Position numbers and translations under genes: made by a program
The notes under the pieces: model-generated
What the model was told of the DNA's origin: nothing
Database searches by the model: none
What the model saw: only the letters and a program-made list of their open reading frames with translations
Shown: positions 9,566-18,250 of the stretch, piece by piece
Numbering within the stretch: the first letter of the stretch is position 1
Layout: the number at the start of each line of letters is the position of its first letter
NCBI GenBank assembly: GCA_004292855.1
Contig: RDXN01000075.1
Location: 1-54,285, forward strand
DNA from: Cytophagales bacterium
GTDB taxonomy: Bacteria; Bacteroidota; Bacteroidia; Cytophagales; Spirosomataceae
Direction: 5' to 3'
DNA: 54,285 nt

Positions 9566-10486
9566 ATGCGTAAACCATCACGAATCGTTTTGTTGGCCAT
9601 TTCGGTGTTTGTCTCCCTAATCACATCTTACGCTCAGACTCGCCCACGCCAAACAACTACAAAGCCAGTCACAACGATACCTTCTATATCTAAGCCTGAC
9701 TTATTAGTTCGGCGAGACGGCACGCAACTAGAAGCACTTATCATAGAAATTACGGATAAAGAGATCGTTTACAAACGAGCCAACAATCCCAACGGACCCA
9801 ATTTTCGAGTACAGAAAGCAGATTTTAGCTACCTCAAGTACGGCGGTAACGGTGAAATAGAACAGTTCTCAAACGTAGTTGAGACAGCACCCGCACAGGC
9901 ACAGCTTCCCCTCACACAAATGGCACAGGGGCGGCTTCCTAGCTCCCAAAGTCAAGGAGAATATTTAGCAAGAGTTAAAAAAGTGAATGGTTTGGAGGTT
10001 TACATTATGAGTGAACCTCTGAGTGATTATGAAGCAGTTGTTGATGTAAATACGGGGCTGAAGGCAGAATCCCTATTAACGGCTGGATTAATTAATAAGT
10101 CGATTTCTGGAAGGGTTGAGCAATTCGTCAATCGAGTAAAGAAAGAAAATGCCAATGTAGATGCAGTGGTGTATTCTTCTGGCAGACGAATAGTTGGGAT
10201 AAAATTCGCATCAAACGCCCTGGCTAAAGATAAAGGAATTGGCAGAGTGTCAAAAATGAAAGGGATGCCTGTTTTTGTCATGTGTGAACCCGTAGACGGG
10301 TATGAAGTACTTCAATCAAAAGGAGGTGGTATAAAATGGAAATCTTACATTTCGGCTGGAGTCATCAATAATACCATCGAAGAAGATGTGGAAATAATTG
10401 TCAAAAAATTAATGAGTGTTCGCGGGGTTGAAGGGTCTTACTTTGATGGTACAAAAGAAGGCGAAGCTATCCGTTTCAAAAACTAG
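9566..10486 (+). CDS. Secreted protein with a duplicated C-terminal domain, function unknown
   Basis: ATG at 9566 is chosen because it puts the signal peptide (RIVLLAISVFVSLITSYAQ) at the N-terminus; an upstream start at 9503 would bury it. Of 306 residues, about 45-105 match a common Bacteroidota secreted motif (LLVRRDGTQLEALIIEI, YKRANNPNGPNFRVQKADF). Residues about 130-215 and 225-306 are two copies of one ~80-residue domain: RVKKVNGLEVYIMSEP and RVSKMKGMPVFVMCEP, then GLINKSI and GVINNTI, then VVGIKF and EAIRF. I do not recognise the duplicated domain. A single Cys in the second copy and the lack of a lipobox suggest a soluble periplasmic or secreted protein. Confidence 0.75.
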   Translation: MRKPSRIVLLAISVFVSLITSYAQTRPRQTTTKPVTTIPSISKPDLLVRRDGTQLEALIIEITDKEIVYKRANNPNGPNFRVQKADFSYLKYGGNGEIEQFSNVVETAPAQAQLPLTQMAQGRLPSSQSQGEYLARVKKVNGLEVYIMSEPLSDYEAVVDVNTGLKAESLLTAGLINKSISGRVEQFVNRVKKENANVDAVVYSSGRRIVGIKFASNALAKDKGIGRVSKMKGMPVFVMCEPVDGYEVLQSKGGGIKWKSYISAGVINNTIEEDVEIIVKKLMSVRGVEGSYFDGTKEGEAIRFKN

Positions 10487-10550
10487 TAGTCAGAGACATC
10501 ATCCACACAAACCAGGCCAATCAGCGAATAAAATCCATTCACAGGCAACC

Positions 10551-10748
10551 TCAAAAACTGGCTTTTCGACCTGGTATCATCTGGCTTTCAGGCGGTTTGG
10601 ACGATGTTGTTACTAATTTCAGATTCAGGAGTGATGCCGTTGCGGCAATGTATAAATCATTCTTACCCATGTTCCTGGGGGTTTCAAATGGATAGTGCTC
10701 ATAATCAGGGTGTCGTCGTTGGCTGTTGGTGTCGAACAACAGATTCAT
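10551..10748 (-). pseudogene. Remnant of a VapC-type PIN-domain toxin
   Basis: The 65 residues start with MNLLFDTN, the PIN N-terminal strand with its first acidic residue, then jump to GKNDLYIAATASLLNLKLVTT, the C-terminal PIN core (GxNDLxIAATA). The ~60 middle residues of a normal ~130-residue VapC, including the second acidic residue, are missing. After LVTT the frame runs out; another frame (roughly 10490-10560) can be read as a hydrophobic PIN-like end, suggesting a second lesion. The ATG overlaps the upstream partner's stop as ATGA, the usual coupling in toxin-antitoxin operons. Probably an inactive relic of an RNase toxin. Confidence 0.65.
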
Positions 10749-10948
10749 TTACTAATCAGTGCCAAGGCTTGTTTATATTCCTCTTCGGTCAATGAGTTGC
10801 CTTTGATCGTCAGCAGCTTCTCAGAATCATAGTGGGTTATTTTCCCAAACGAAGTGGTTCCACCAGCCGCTATAATTTCTTCGGCTGAGTACATTTTTAT
10901 CTTCTTAAACAGGTATGGTTTACCTTTTATCGTTGACTTAGCAGGCAT
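10745..10948 (-). CDS. Probable antitoxin of a decayed VapC-type module
   Basis: A 67-residue basic-then-acidic protein (MPAKSTIKGKPYLFKKIKM ... LTEEEYKQALALISK), read from ATG at 10948; an in-frame ATG at 10999 lies inside the direct repeats and is less likely. Its stop overlaps the start of the PIN remnant by four bases (ATGA), the main reason for the antitoxin call. The short SAEEIIAAGGTTSFGK stretch resembles antidote proteins found before PIN toxins in Bacteroidota, but this is memory of context, not a domain match. It could also be an orphan regulator now that the toxin is broken. Confidence 0.55.
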   Translation of the reverse strand: MPAKSTIKGKPYLFKKIKMYSAEEIIAAGGTTSFGKITHYDSEKLLTIKGNSLTEEEYKQALALISK

Positions 10949-10975
10949 AATTTTCTTTTTTATCGAAGCTAGACA

Positions 10976-11003
10976 TTTGATGCAAATAATTTGATGCAAA
11001 TAA
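10976..11003. promoter_or_regulatory. Two tandem 14-bp direct repeats before the antitoxin
   Basis: TTTGATGCAAATAA occurs twice without a gap (10976-10989 and 10990-11003), 28 bp upstream of the antitoxin ATG. Toxin-antitoxin operons are usually autoregulated at repeats in this position, so this is a candidate operator. The repeat also touches the upstream terminator stem. Confidence 0.45.
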
Positions 11004-11051
11004 GACGAATCTGGCCCGACACTTTTGGAAGCATCGGGCCAGATTCGTCTT
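11002..11051 (-). terminator. 18-bp perfect hairpin after the aconitase gene
   Basis: Arms 11002-11019 and 11034-11051 are perfectly complementary (core GAATCTGGCCCGA) around a 14-nt loop, 22 nt beyond the aconitase stop on the minus strand. The transcript then reads into TTATTTG, a short T-rich tail, consistent with an intrinsic terminator. Confidence 0.7.
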
Positions 11052-11073
11052 CGCTAACACGCAGAAGCAAGCG

Positions 11074-13341
11074 TTACGCCCCCTGCTTCATCCTGATGAT
11101 ATTCAACGCGGCACCCGCCTTGAACCACTCGATTTGGCCCTGGTTGTAGGTATGATTCACGGCGAACTCATCCACCGAGCCATCAGCGTGGGTCAGACGA
11201 ACGGTGAGCGGCACACCCGGCGCAAACGAGGTCAGGCCGATGATGTCGATGCTATCGTCTTCCCCAACCTTGTCGTAGTCGGCGGGGTTGGCGAAGGTTA
11301 GGCCCAGCATCCCCTGCTTTTTCAGGTTTGTTTCGTGGATACGTGCAAACGAGCGCACCAGAATAGCCCGTACGCCCAGGAAACGGGGTTCCATAGCCGC
11401 ATGCTCGCGTGAGGAGCCTTCACCGTAGTTCTCGTCGCCCACAACCACCGAGCCAACACCAGCCGCCTTGTAAGCCCGCTGAACAGCAGGTACTTCGCCA
11501 TATTCGCCCGTCAGTTGGTTCTTCACCGAGTTGGTTTTCTCGGTATAGAAATTCACCGCCCCAATGAGCATGTTGTTCGAGATATTATCTAAGTGACCCC
11601 GGAATTTGAGCCAAGGACCGGCCATCGAAATGTGGTCCGTCGTACACTTACCTTTTGCTTTAATTAGCAGTTTCAGGCCAGTCAGGTCGGTGCCTTCCCA
11701 GGCGGCAAACGGAGCCAACAACTGCAAGCGGTCCGACGTGGGCGACACAGCTACCTCCACATCCGAACCATCTTCGGCAGGGGCCTGATAACCCGCATCG
11801 TCAACGGCGTAGCCTTTCACCGGCTGCTCGATGCCCTGTGGCTCATCGAACTTCACCTGCTCGCCAGCCTCGTTGGTCAGCGTGTCGGTCATGGGGTTGA
11901 ACGTCAGGTCGCCCGCAATAGCGAGGGCCGTCACGATTTCGGGCGAGGCCACAAAGGCGTGGGTGCTGGCGTTCCCGTCGTTACGCTTGGCGAAGTTCCG
12001 GTTGAACGAGGTGATGATCGAGTTCTTCCGGCTTGGGTCGTCCATGTGCCGCGCCCACTGACCAATACACGGCCCGCAGGCGTTGGCCAACACCACCCCA
12101 CCCATCGACTCAAACGTGCTCAAAATCCCGTCGCGCTCTGCCGTAAACCGAACGAGTTCGGAACCGGGCGTAATCGTAAACTCAGCCTTCGTTTTGAGGT
12201 TCTTCGCAGCCGCCTGAGCCGCTATCGACGCCGAACGGGTCATGTCTTCGTAGCTTGAGTTCGTGCAGGAACCAATCAGACCAACCTCCAATTTCTCAGG
12301 CCAGCCGTTCTCTTTTACCGCCTTCGCAAAGTTCGACAGCGGCCACGCCAAATCGGGCGTGAACGGGCCGTTTACGTGCGGCTCCAGCGTGTTCAGGTCA
12401 ATCTCAATCAGTTGGTCGTAATACGTAGCGGGGTCGGCATACACCTCGTCGTCGGAGCGCAGGTGAGCGGCAACGGCACTCGCAGCGTCGGCGATTTCGG
12501 CGCGGCTTGTGGCCCGGAGGTAGTCGCCCATCTTCTCGTCGTAGGCGAAAATCGAGGTGGTTGCCCCAATTTCGGCACCCATATTACAAATGGTGCCTTT
12601 GCCCGTTGCCGAGAGGCTTTCGGCTCCTTCACCAAAATACTCCACAATGCAGCCCGTTCCGCCCTTTACGGTCAGGATACCGGCCACGCGCAAGATCACG
12701 TCTTTGGCCGATGCCCAGCCCGACAATTTGCCGGTCAGTTTCACACCAATTAGTTTGGGCATTTTCAGTTCCCAGGGCAGACCCGCCATTACGTCGCAGG
12801 CATCAGCTCCACCCACGCCAATGGCAATCATGCCAAGGCCACCCGCGTTGGGCGTATGTGAGTCTGTTCCGATCATCATGCCACCCGGAAACGCGTAGTT
12901 TTCGATCACTACCTGGTGAATGATCCCCGCGCCGGGTTTCCAGAAACCGATGCCGTATTTATTCGAGATCGACGCCAGAAAGTCGTACACCTCTTTGTTT
13001 TTGCTCTTGGCGTTTGTCAAGTCCGCATCAGCACCCACTTCGGCCTGAATCAGGTGGTCGCAGTGTACCGTCGACGGAACCGCCACCTGTGGGCGACCGG
13101 CCTGCATAAACTGCAACAGGGCCATTTGCGCCGTTGCATCCTGCATGGCCACGCGGTCGGGCGCGAAGTCCACGTAGGCTTTACCGCGCTCCTGCGCTTG
13201 CGTTGCTTTGCCCGCCGACAGGTGGGAATATAGAATTTTCTCGGACAGGGTCAGCGGGCGACCCACGACCTGACGGGCCGCTTCAATGCGCTCGCCCATA
13301 CCGGCGTACACGCGTTGAATCATGTCAACATCAAAAGCCAT
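11074..13341 (-). CDS. Aconitate hydratase, mitochondrial type
   Basis: The enzyme isomerises citrate to isocitrate in the cytoplasmic TCA cycle. The 755-residue length and motifs fit the mitochondrial-type aconitase A family: [36 protein letters not shown] in the N-terminal half, and the swivel domain with [14 protein letters not shown] near residue 640. The [4Fe-4S] ligands are present: Cys in IGSCTNSS (about 359) and the CGPC pair (about 422 and 425). It is complete and starts at ATG 13341, divergent from the GbsR-type regulator, with its own strong hairpin downstream. A monocistronic housekeeping gene. Confidence 0.97.
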   Translation of the reverse strand: MAFDVDMIQRVYAGMGERIEAARQVVGRPLTLSEKILYSHLSAGKATQAQERGKAYVDFAPDRVAMQDATAQMALLQFMQAGRPQVAVPSTVHCDHLIQAEVGADADLTNAKSKNKEVYDFLASISNKYGIGFWKPGAGIIHQVVIENYAFPGGMMIGTDSHTPNAGGLGMIAIGVGGADACDVMAGLPWELKMPKLIGVKLTGKLSGWASAKDVILRVAGILTVKGGTGCIVEYFGEGAESLSATGKGTICNMGAEIGATTSIFAYDEKMGDYLRATSRAEIADAASAVAAHLRSDDEVYADPATYYDQLIEIDLNTLEPHVNGPFTPDLAWPLSNFAKAVKENGWPEKLEVGLIGSCTNSSYEDMTRSASIAAQAAAKNLKTKAEFTITPGSELVRFTAERDGILSTFESMGGVVLANACGPCIGQWARHMDDPSRKNSIITSFNRNFAKRNDGNASTHAFVASPEIVTALAIAGDLTFNPMTDTLTNEAGEQVKFDEPQGIEQPVKGYAVDDAGYQAPAEDGSDVEVAVSPTSDRLQLLAPFAAWEGTDLTGLKLLIKAKGKCTTDHISMAGPWLKFRGHLDNISNNMLIGAVNFYTEKTNSVKNQLTGEYGEVPAVQRAYKAAGVGSVVVGDENYGEGSSREHAAMEPRFLGVRAILVRSFARIHETNLKKQGMLGLTFANPADYDKVGEDDSIDIIGLTSFAPGVPLTVRLTHADGSVDEFAVNHTYNQGQIEWFKAGAALNIIRMKQGA

Positions 13342-13497
13342 AACAAAAAGGGGGTAATGTGTTATTTAAACCAAACTATCTATTCAGGGAACGGGGAAAT
13401 CGAGCCAATTAATTCCCAATTGAAGTTTCCAATTGGCGGGCCAAAATTAGATGTTTTTACGGCAAGTTGTTGGTGGGGGAAAATATCTTTCACTTTA

Positions 13498-13530
13498 TTT
13501 TGAAAGTTCAATATCAATCCATTACCTTTG
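13498..13530 (+). promoter_or_regulatory. Bacteroidota-type promoter of the GbsR-like gene
   Basis: TTTG (13498-13501), a 21-bp spacer and TACCTTTG (13523-13530) match the TTTG / TAnnTTTG promoter of this phylum. The ATG follows only three bases later, so the transcript would be leaderless or nearly so. Confidence 0.55.
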
Positions 13531-13533
13531 GGC

Positions 13534-14034
13534 ATGACGTACGACGAAGCCAAAGCGAAATTTATCCAGACGTGGGGCACACTCGCCACCCAATGGGGCA
13601 TTAACCGGACAATGGCCCAACTCCATGCCTTGCTGCTGATTGCCCCGGAACCCCTCAGCACCGAGGACGCCATGGAGCAGCTACAGATTTCGCGCGGCAA
13701 CGCCAATATGAACCTGCGAGAGCTGATCGACTGGGGTCTGATTTTCCGGCATCTGAAACCCGGCGAACGTCGTGAATATTTTGTGGCCGAGAAAGACATC
13801 TGGAAGGTAGCCCGGCAGGTAGCCAAAGAACGACGTCGGCGCGAGATCAAACCCGTGCTGGAGGTGCTTCATGAACTGCAACAGGTAGATGACAACACCC
13901 CTGAATCGGCAGAGTTTAAGCGCGTCATCGACGGCATCAGTAGTGTGGCGGGCTTCGCCGATAGTACGTTGAACGCCGTTGTGCGGGCCGAGGAAAATTG
14001 GCTGATGGGGCAGTTTATGAAAGTTTTTAAATAA
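13534..14034 (+). CDS. GbsR/MarR-family transcriptional regulator
   Basis: The 166-residue protein matches the GbsR-type MarR regulators: N-terminal KFIQTWGTLATQWGINRTMAQLHALLLI, then a winged helix with LSTEDAMEQLQISRGNANMNLRELIDWGLI and the wing GERREYFVAEKDIWKV (to about residue 90), then a helical dimerisation or ligand region. ATG at 13534 gives the usual family start; the TTG two codons earlier lies inside the promoter -7 box. It precedes the DCC-type membrane protein by 82 nt on the same strand and probably controls it or itself. The effector is unknown. Confidence 0.85.
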   Translation: MTYDEAKAKFIQTWGTLATQWGINRTMAQLHALLLIAPEPLSTEDAMEQLQISRGNANMNLRELIDWGLIFRHLKPGERREYFVAEKDIWKVARQVAKERRRREIKPVLEVLHELQQVDDNTPESAEFKRVIDGISSVAGFADSTLNAVVRAEENWLMGQFMKVFK

Positions 14035-14045
14035 GACTGAACAAG

Positions 14046-14065
14046 GCCGCCCCGTTGCGGCTTTT
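14046..14065 (+). terminator. Short GC hairpin with T run after the GbsR-like gene
   Basis: GCCGC (14046-14050) and GCGGC (14057-14061) flank a 6-nt loop and are followed by TTTT. The stem is short, so termination may be partial and allow some read-through into the next gene. Confidence 0.45.
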
Positions 14066-14116
14066 AACAAAGTACACACTTTCAATTTTTTCTGAAATTT
14101 TAAAACACTCAAAACC

Positions 14117-14872
14117 ATGAAACCGCTTATGATTTACGACGCCGATTGCCCCGCCTGCAAGGTTTACACGAAGGGGTTTGTCCAACTGGGTTGGCTCGAC
14201 CCGGAGGCTCGTCAATCGAACCGTACCTGTCAGGACAAGGGTATCATGCACCGGCTTGATCACGAACGGGCGCGGCACGAACTACCCCTGGTTGATCTGG
14301 AAGGCCCCGAAGTGCGCTACGGCGTCGATGCGATGTTGACCGTGATTGGGTTTCGGTTTCCGGGGTTTGCCCGATTTGTGGAGCGTACATTTTTGTACGG
14401 TTGGACCAAGCGATTGTATGCGTTTTTCTCGTACAACCGGCGGGTAGTGTTCCCTGCCGAACCCGAACGCTGGCAACTCCTCGACTTTGCCCCCCGTTTT
14501 CACATGCGCTACCGGCTGATGCTCATCGGGTTACTATTCGGCATTGCGGGCATGGTGCATTGGCTGGCTGTGGGCACGCTCGCACTCGAAACCGTTTTGC
14601 CCCTGATGCTGACGCTCGCTTGCGGCTACGTGGCCGTGTACCAAACCTCAACCACCGACCGATTTCCCAATTGGCTCGACTGGGTCGGGCACCTGGGCAT
14701 GAGCATCCTGCTGGGGGCCATCGTGAAGGTGGTTGGCATTCTTACTGGGTTTGAATTCCTGGAATTAGTTGGCAACGCCGTGATGGTCTGGCAATTTGTA
14801 GTGCGGCTACGGGTTATGCTGCTCCCGCTTTGGCTGGTGGTGCCGTTTATGCTGCTGGTTTTATTGAACTGA
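14117..14872 (+). CDS. DCC-type (DUF393) thiol protein fused to a membrane domain
   Basis: The 251-residue protein starts with a thioredoxin-like DCC domain: YDADCPACKVY carries the CxxC pair (Cys11 and Cys14), and the domain continues to about residue 110 with a sequence around YGVDAMLTVIG typical of the family. The remainder (about 130-251) has four or five hydrophobic segments, for example LMLIGLLFGIAGMVHWLAVG and the C-terminal MLLPLWLVVPFMLLVLL. Members are predicted thiol-disulfide oxidoreductases; the substrate is unknown. Its 3' end overlaps the convergent hydrolase gene by 12 bp. Confidence 0.75.
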   Translation: MKPLMIYDADCPACKVYTKGFVQLGWLDPEARQSNRTCQDKGIMHRLDHERARHELPLVDLEGPEVRYGVDAMLTVIGFRFPGFARFVERTFLYGWTKRLYAFFSYNRRVVFPAEPERWQLLDFAPRFHMRYRLMLIGLLFGIAGMVHWLAVGTLALETVLPLMLTLACGYVAVYQTSTTDRFPNWLDWVGHLGMSILLGAIVKVVGILTGFEFLELVGNAVMVWQFVVRLRVMLLPLWLVVPFMLLVLLN

Positions 14873-15664
14873 CAAAAACTTCACAATCGCTTCACCAAAG
14901 GCCGGTTTGCTCATCGTGTCGTTGTGCGTTGCCCCCGGCACAGTAACCAACGTGCTGTTAGGCAACAGTTCAGCCAGATCGTCGGCCCGCCCGTTGTCGG
15001 TGTCGGCATCGCCCGAAATCACCAGTACGGGCTGGCGAACGCGCCCCAAAACCTGCCGCGACGTAGCGGGTTGGGCCTGCTGAATCAGCCCTAATGCAAG
15101 CGTATCGGCCCCGCTTTTACGGGCATACTCCACAGCCCCGGCATACTGCGGATACCGGTGGGCCTGCCCCTGAAACACAGCCGTAAATTGGAGATGGCGC
15201 GGCCAGTTTGGGTCCGTAAAATCGGCTCCCATGCCACCCATTACGGCCCGGCGAACCTGTTTGTCCAGTTCCAGCAGGCGGGCCGTAATGATGGCTCCCC
15301 GCGAATAGCCCACCACATCGTAGTTGGTCAGGGCTAGCTGCTTCATCAAACCCATCACGTCGCGGGCTTCGGCGTCGTTTTCGTAAGCAGCCAGCGTGTG
15401 CGGTTTATCGGAACGGCCATTGCCGCGTAGGTCGAGCGTGACCACCTTAAAGCCTGCATCCACAAGCATCTGCCGGGCAGGCGAGCGTTTCCAACTTTCG
15501 CCATTCACGATAAACCCGTGTAGCAAAACGACTGGCTTCCCCTCCCCCACTACCTCGTAATGAATTTGGGTGCCATCGAACGACGTGAACAGCGGGTCAA
15601 GGTTCGTTTGGGCAACGGTCAGACCAGAAAACAAGAGCAGAAAAAAGGGAGAAAGCAGACGCAT
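14861..15664 (-). CDS. Secreted alpha/beta hydrolase
   Basis: A signal peptide (LLSPFFLLLFSGLTVAQ) leads a 267-residue alpha/beta-hydrolase fold. Visible elements are the oxyanion turn LLHGF (about 47-51), the strand-loop VVTLDLRGNGRSDKP, the nucleophile elbow GYSRG with Ser at about 121, the acid in SGDADTDNG, and the catalytic His in PGATHND (about 247). The general role is ester or C-C bond hydrolysis in the periplasm or outside; the substrate cannot be read. It is divergent from dinB with only 49 bp between the starts, so the promoters must overlap. Confidence 0.85.
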   Translation of the reverse strand: MRLLSPFFLLLFSGLTVAQTNLDPLFTSFDGTQIHYEVVGEGKPVVLLHGFIVNGESWKRSPARQMLVDAGFKVVTLDLRGNGRSDKPHTLAAYENDAEARDVMGLMKQLALTNYDVVGYSRGAIITARLLELDKQVRRAVMGGMGADFTDPNWPRHLQFTAVFQGQAHRYPQYAGAVEYARKSGADTLALGLIQQAQPATSRQVLGRVRQPVLVISGDADTDNGRADDLAELLPNSTLVTVPGATHNDTMSKPAFGEAIVKFLSVQ

Positions 15665-15702
15665 ACCGGGTGGTTAATAGGTAAAGAACAGCCCAAGTTA
15701 CG

Positions 15703-15710
15703 TATTTTTG
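15703..15710 (+). promoter_or_regulatory. -7 box of dinB
   Basis: TATTTTTG fits TAnnTTTG and lies three bases before the ATG at 15714, the same arrangement as at 13523. No clear TTTG at -33 is seen, so this is a weaker case. Confidence 0.35.
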
Positions 15711-15713
15711 TCT

Positions 15714-16802
15714 ATGGCACACCCCACCGACACCCTGCCCCTTCGCAAGATAATCCATATCGACATGGACGCCTTTTACGCGTCGGTGGAGCAGCGCGAC
15801 AATCCCGACCTGCTCGGCAAACCCGTGGCTGTGGGTGGTTCACGAGCGCGGGGGGTGGTGGCAGCCGCGAGTTACGAGGCCCGCGTATACGGCGTACGTT
15901 CGGCAATGGCGTCGGTGACGGCCCTGCGCAAATGCCCCGATTTGATCTTCGTAAAACCCCGTTTCGACGTGTACAAGGCTGTTTCTGCCCAGATTCGCAC
16001 GGTATTCGCCGAATACACCGACCAGATTGAACCCCTCTCGCTCGACGAGGCCTATCTCGACGTTACCCAGAATCAGTTAGGCCTGCCCTCGGCCACCGAA
16101 ATTGCGGGGCAGATCAAGGCCAAAGTCCGCGAACTGACCGGACTGACAGCCTCGGCGGGGGTGTCGTACAACAAGTTTCTGGCCAAATTAGCCTCCGACC
16201 ACCGCAAGCCCGACGGTCTGTTTGTGATTAAACCCGCCGATGGTCCCGTGTTTGTCGAAACGCTGTCGGTGGGGCAGTTTCATGGCATTGGACGGGTTAC
16301 CGCCGAAAAAATGAACGCGTTGGGTATTTTCACGGGTCTCGATTTGCGGCAGCAGTCGGAAGAGTTTTTAGGACGACATTTTGGTAAAGCCGGTCGTTAC
16401 TACTTCCAAATAGCCCGTGGCATCGACGACCGCCCTGTTAACCCCGACCGGGTGCGCAAGTCGGTCGGCTCCGAAAACACCTTTGAGCATGACCTTATTG
16501 ACCTCCCCGATTTGGAAATCGGTCTGCAACCCCTCATCGCCGATGTGTGGCAGTATTGCCAGACCCGGACCATTTCGGCCCGCACTGTAACGCTAAAAGT
16601 GAAATACGCTGATTTTCGGCAGGTTACGCGTAGCCGAACCATGCTGTCAGCGTTCGACAGTCAGGCGTCAATCACTAGTGTCGTGGGCGAACTCGTACAA
16701 ACATTGTTGCCTCTTTCGCAGGGCGTTCGACTGCTGGGCGTATCGCTGTCGACACTCAACGTTGGCGTTTCGGAGACGGGCAGGCAACTCTCACTTTTCT
16801 AA
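15714..16802 (+). CDS. dinB: DNA polymerase IV (Y-family)
   Basis: The translesion DNA polymerase copies damaged templates with low fidelity. The 362-residue protein has HIDMDAFYASVEQRDNP (first catalytic Asp), the PLSLDEAYLDVT motif with the catalytic Asp-Glu, SAGVSYNKFLAKLASDHRKPDG in the palm, and the little-finger domain from about 235 (KSVGSENTFEHDL). ATG at 15714 is used; the TTG two codons upstream falls in the putative -7 box. The C-terminus, ETGRQLSLF, looks like a QLxLF beta-clamp binding motif, as expected for this polymerase. It stands alone, and no LexA-like dyad is evident in the short upstream gap. Confidence 0.95.
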   Translation: MAHPTDTLPLRKIIHIDMDAFYASVEQRDNPDLLGKPVAVGGSRARGVVAAASYEARVYGVRSAMASVTALRKCPDLIFVKPRFDVYKAVSAQIRTVFAEYTDQIEPLSLDEAYLDVTQNQLGLPSATEIAGQIKAKVRELTGLTASAGVSYNKFLAKLASDHRKPDGLFVIKPADGPVFVETLSVGQFHGIGRVTAEKMNALGIFTGLDLRQQSEEFLGRHFGKAGRYYFQIARGIDDRPVNPDRVRKSVGSENTFEHDLIDLPDLEIGLQPLIADVWQYCQTRTISARTVTLKVKYADFRQVTRSRTMLSAFDSQASITSVVGELVQTLLPLSQGVRLLGVSLSTLNVGVSETGRQLSLF

Positions 16803-16970
16803 ATGACTCAACAATAGAATTCAAAAATTACCTGAAAAATAGTTTCATAGTGAGCAAGCTTCACGTTTATTAACTTAATTTGCCTTTTCGTACTATCTTC
16901 CTTGATTTATAACTACTCTCATACATAAATTTAGTCGTTCTATTAAATCTACCGACTTGTTATTATTTTT

Positions 16971-17522
16971 ATGCGTAACCTTACCGATGAGGAGTTAGTG
17001 CGGTTTATTCTTAACACCTCTGAAACAAAGTACATCAATCTTCTCCACGCCCGTTACAAAGAACGCATTAATACGACCTGCCTTTTTTGGTTAAAAGACC
17101 CCGAGCTAGCTGCCGATTGCACACAGGATGTGTTTGTGAAACTCTTCCAAAAACTCGGCACTTTTAACAACCAAAGTGCCTTCTCAACCTGGGTTACGGC
17201 CATCGCCCGCAATTACTGCACGGATAAACTCCGTCAGCAAAAACGGCAACCCCTGCACCTAAGCCTCGACGAAAATCGCACCGCTGCCGATCTGCTCGGC
17301 CTGAGCGAAGTACCTCACGAGGTTATTGACGTAACCCCTTATTTTCAGCGACTTAAACTAGAAGATCAGCAAATACTACACCTAAAGTACGAGCAGGAAG
17401 TAAAACTCGAAGACTTGGCCGTTCATCTTGGCATTACACTCAGTGCGGTTAAAATGCGGCTCAAACGCGCCCGAACCCGCTTGAAGGACATCTACGACCA
17501 AAGCGACGCCAGCCGTTTATAA
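16971..17522 (+). CDS. ECF-type RNA polymerase sigma factor (first of a tandem pair)
   Basis: 183 residues with region 2 at about 20-95 (LAADCTQDVFVKLFQKL, FSTWVTAIARNYCTDKLRQ) and region 4 at about 125-175 (LKLEDQQILHLKYEQEVKLEDLAVHLGITLSAVKMRLKRARTRL). It would direct core RNA polymerase to a special promoter class. A closely related sigma gene follows after 82 nt, and no anti-sigma or receptor gene is next to either, unlike typical FecI/FecR modules. The 168-bp upstream gap is AT-rich and holds no dyad that I can support. Confidence 0.9.
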   Translation: MRNLTDEELVRFILNTSETKYINLLHARYKERINTTCLFWLKDPELAADCTQDVFVKLFQKLGTFNNQSAFSTWVTAIARNYCTDKLRQQKRQPLHLSLDENRTAADLLGLSEVPHEVIDVTPYFQRLKLEDQQILHLKYEQEVKLEDLAVHLGITLSAVKMRLKRARTRLKDIYDQSDASRL

Positions 17523-17604
17523 CCGTTTTTTAAGTCGCCTTGCGCAACTGTTTCAGTCGCTCTGATGTCAACGAATAAAACTAACCCATCGTTTTTATTC
17601 GTTT

Positions 17605-18180
17605 ATGACGTCTTCACGTTTACTCCAATCCCAAACAGACGAAGAGTTGATTCGCTTGCTGCTTGCCACCCGAAACACTCGATACCTCAACCTGCTCTGT
17701 ACCCGCTATTACGATAAAGTGTTTACAACTTGCCTGTCGTGGATGAAACAGCCCGATTTGGCCGCCGATTGTACGCAGGAGATTTTTGTGAAAGTACACC
17801 TCAAGATTGAGGCTTTCCAGTTTCAAAGTTCGTTCAGTACCTGGCTTTTCGCCATCTCACGCAACCACTGCTCCGATAGGCTTCGTTACAACAAACGGCA
17901 TCCAAATCCCTGCTCGCTATACGATTTTTACAGCGATATGGAACCCTGCGACTCAAGTCACGAGGATGTTGAGGAGCGTGGTCAATTGGTTGAGGCCTGT
18001 ATGGACATGCTCAAGCCCGAAGACAAGCAACTTCTGAGCCTCAAATACCTCGCTAATTATAAAGTTGAAGATATGGCCCGGCAATATTCAGTGACCGAAA
18101 GTGCCATGAAAATGAGGCTCAAACGTGCCCGTACGCGGCTAGAAGCCATTTACCAACACCAGGAGTGTCGGTTGGCTTAA
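17605..18180 (+). CDS. ECF-type RNA polymerase sigma factor (second of a tandem pair)
   Basis: 191 residues, clearly a duplicate of the preceding gene: TDEELIRLLLATRNTRYLNLL, LAADCTQEIFVKVHLKI and FSTWLFAISRNHCSDRLR in region 2, then LKPEDKQLLSLKYLANYKVEDMARQYSVTESAMKMRLKRARTRL in region 4. The linker between the regions differs most (YDFYSDMEPCDSSHEDVEE, acidic). The divergent linkers and a conserved -10-binding region suggest the two may read overlapping promoters. The hairpin at 18212-18244 lies just downstream. Confidence 0.9.
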   Translation: MTSSRLLQSQTDEELIRLLLATRNTRYLNLLCTRYYDKVFTTCLSWMKQPDLAADCTQEIFVKVHLKIEAFQFQSSFSTWLFAISRNHCSDRLRYNKRHPNPCSLYDFYSDMEPCDSSHEDVEERGQLVEACMDMLKPEDKQLLSLKYLANYKVEDMARQYSVTESAMKMRLKRARTRLEAIYQHQECRLA

Positions 18181-18211
18181 TGGTAGAAACCCCTGTAGAC
18201 TCTCTTTACTG

Positions 18212-18244
18212 ACGGAGGGTGCGACCATACTGCCCGCCCTCCGT
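18212..18244 (+). promoter_or_regulatory. Hairpin between sigma gene and dehydratase ATG
   Basis: ACGGAGGGTG (18212-18221) pairs with CGCCCTCCGT (18235-18244) around a 13-nt loop, ending six bases before the dehydratase ATG at 18251. It may terminate the sigma transcript or cover the ribosome site of the dehydratase. No T run follows, which favours the second option. Confidence 0.4.
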
Positions 18245-18250
18245 TCACCT

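Noticed and set aside
10416-10795. Two plus-strand frames across the toxin remnant
   Set aside because: No domain, and they oppose the PIN/antitoxin pair whose ATGA overlap and motifs support the minus strand.
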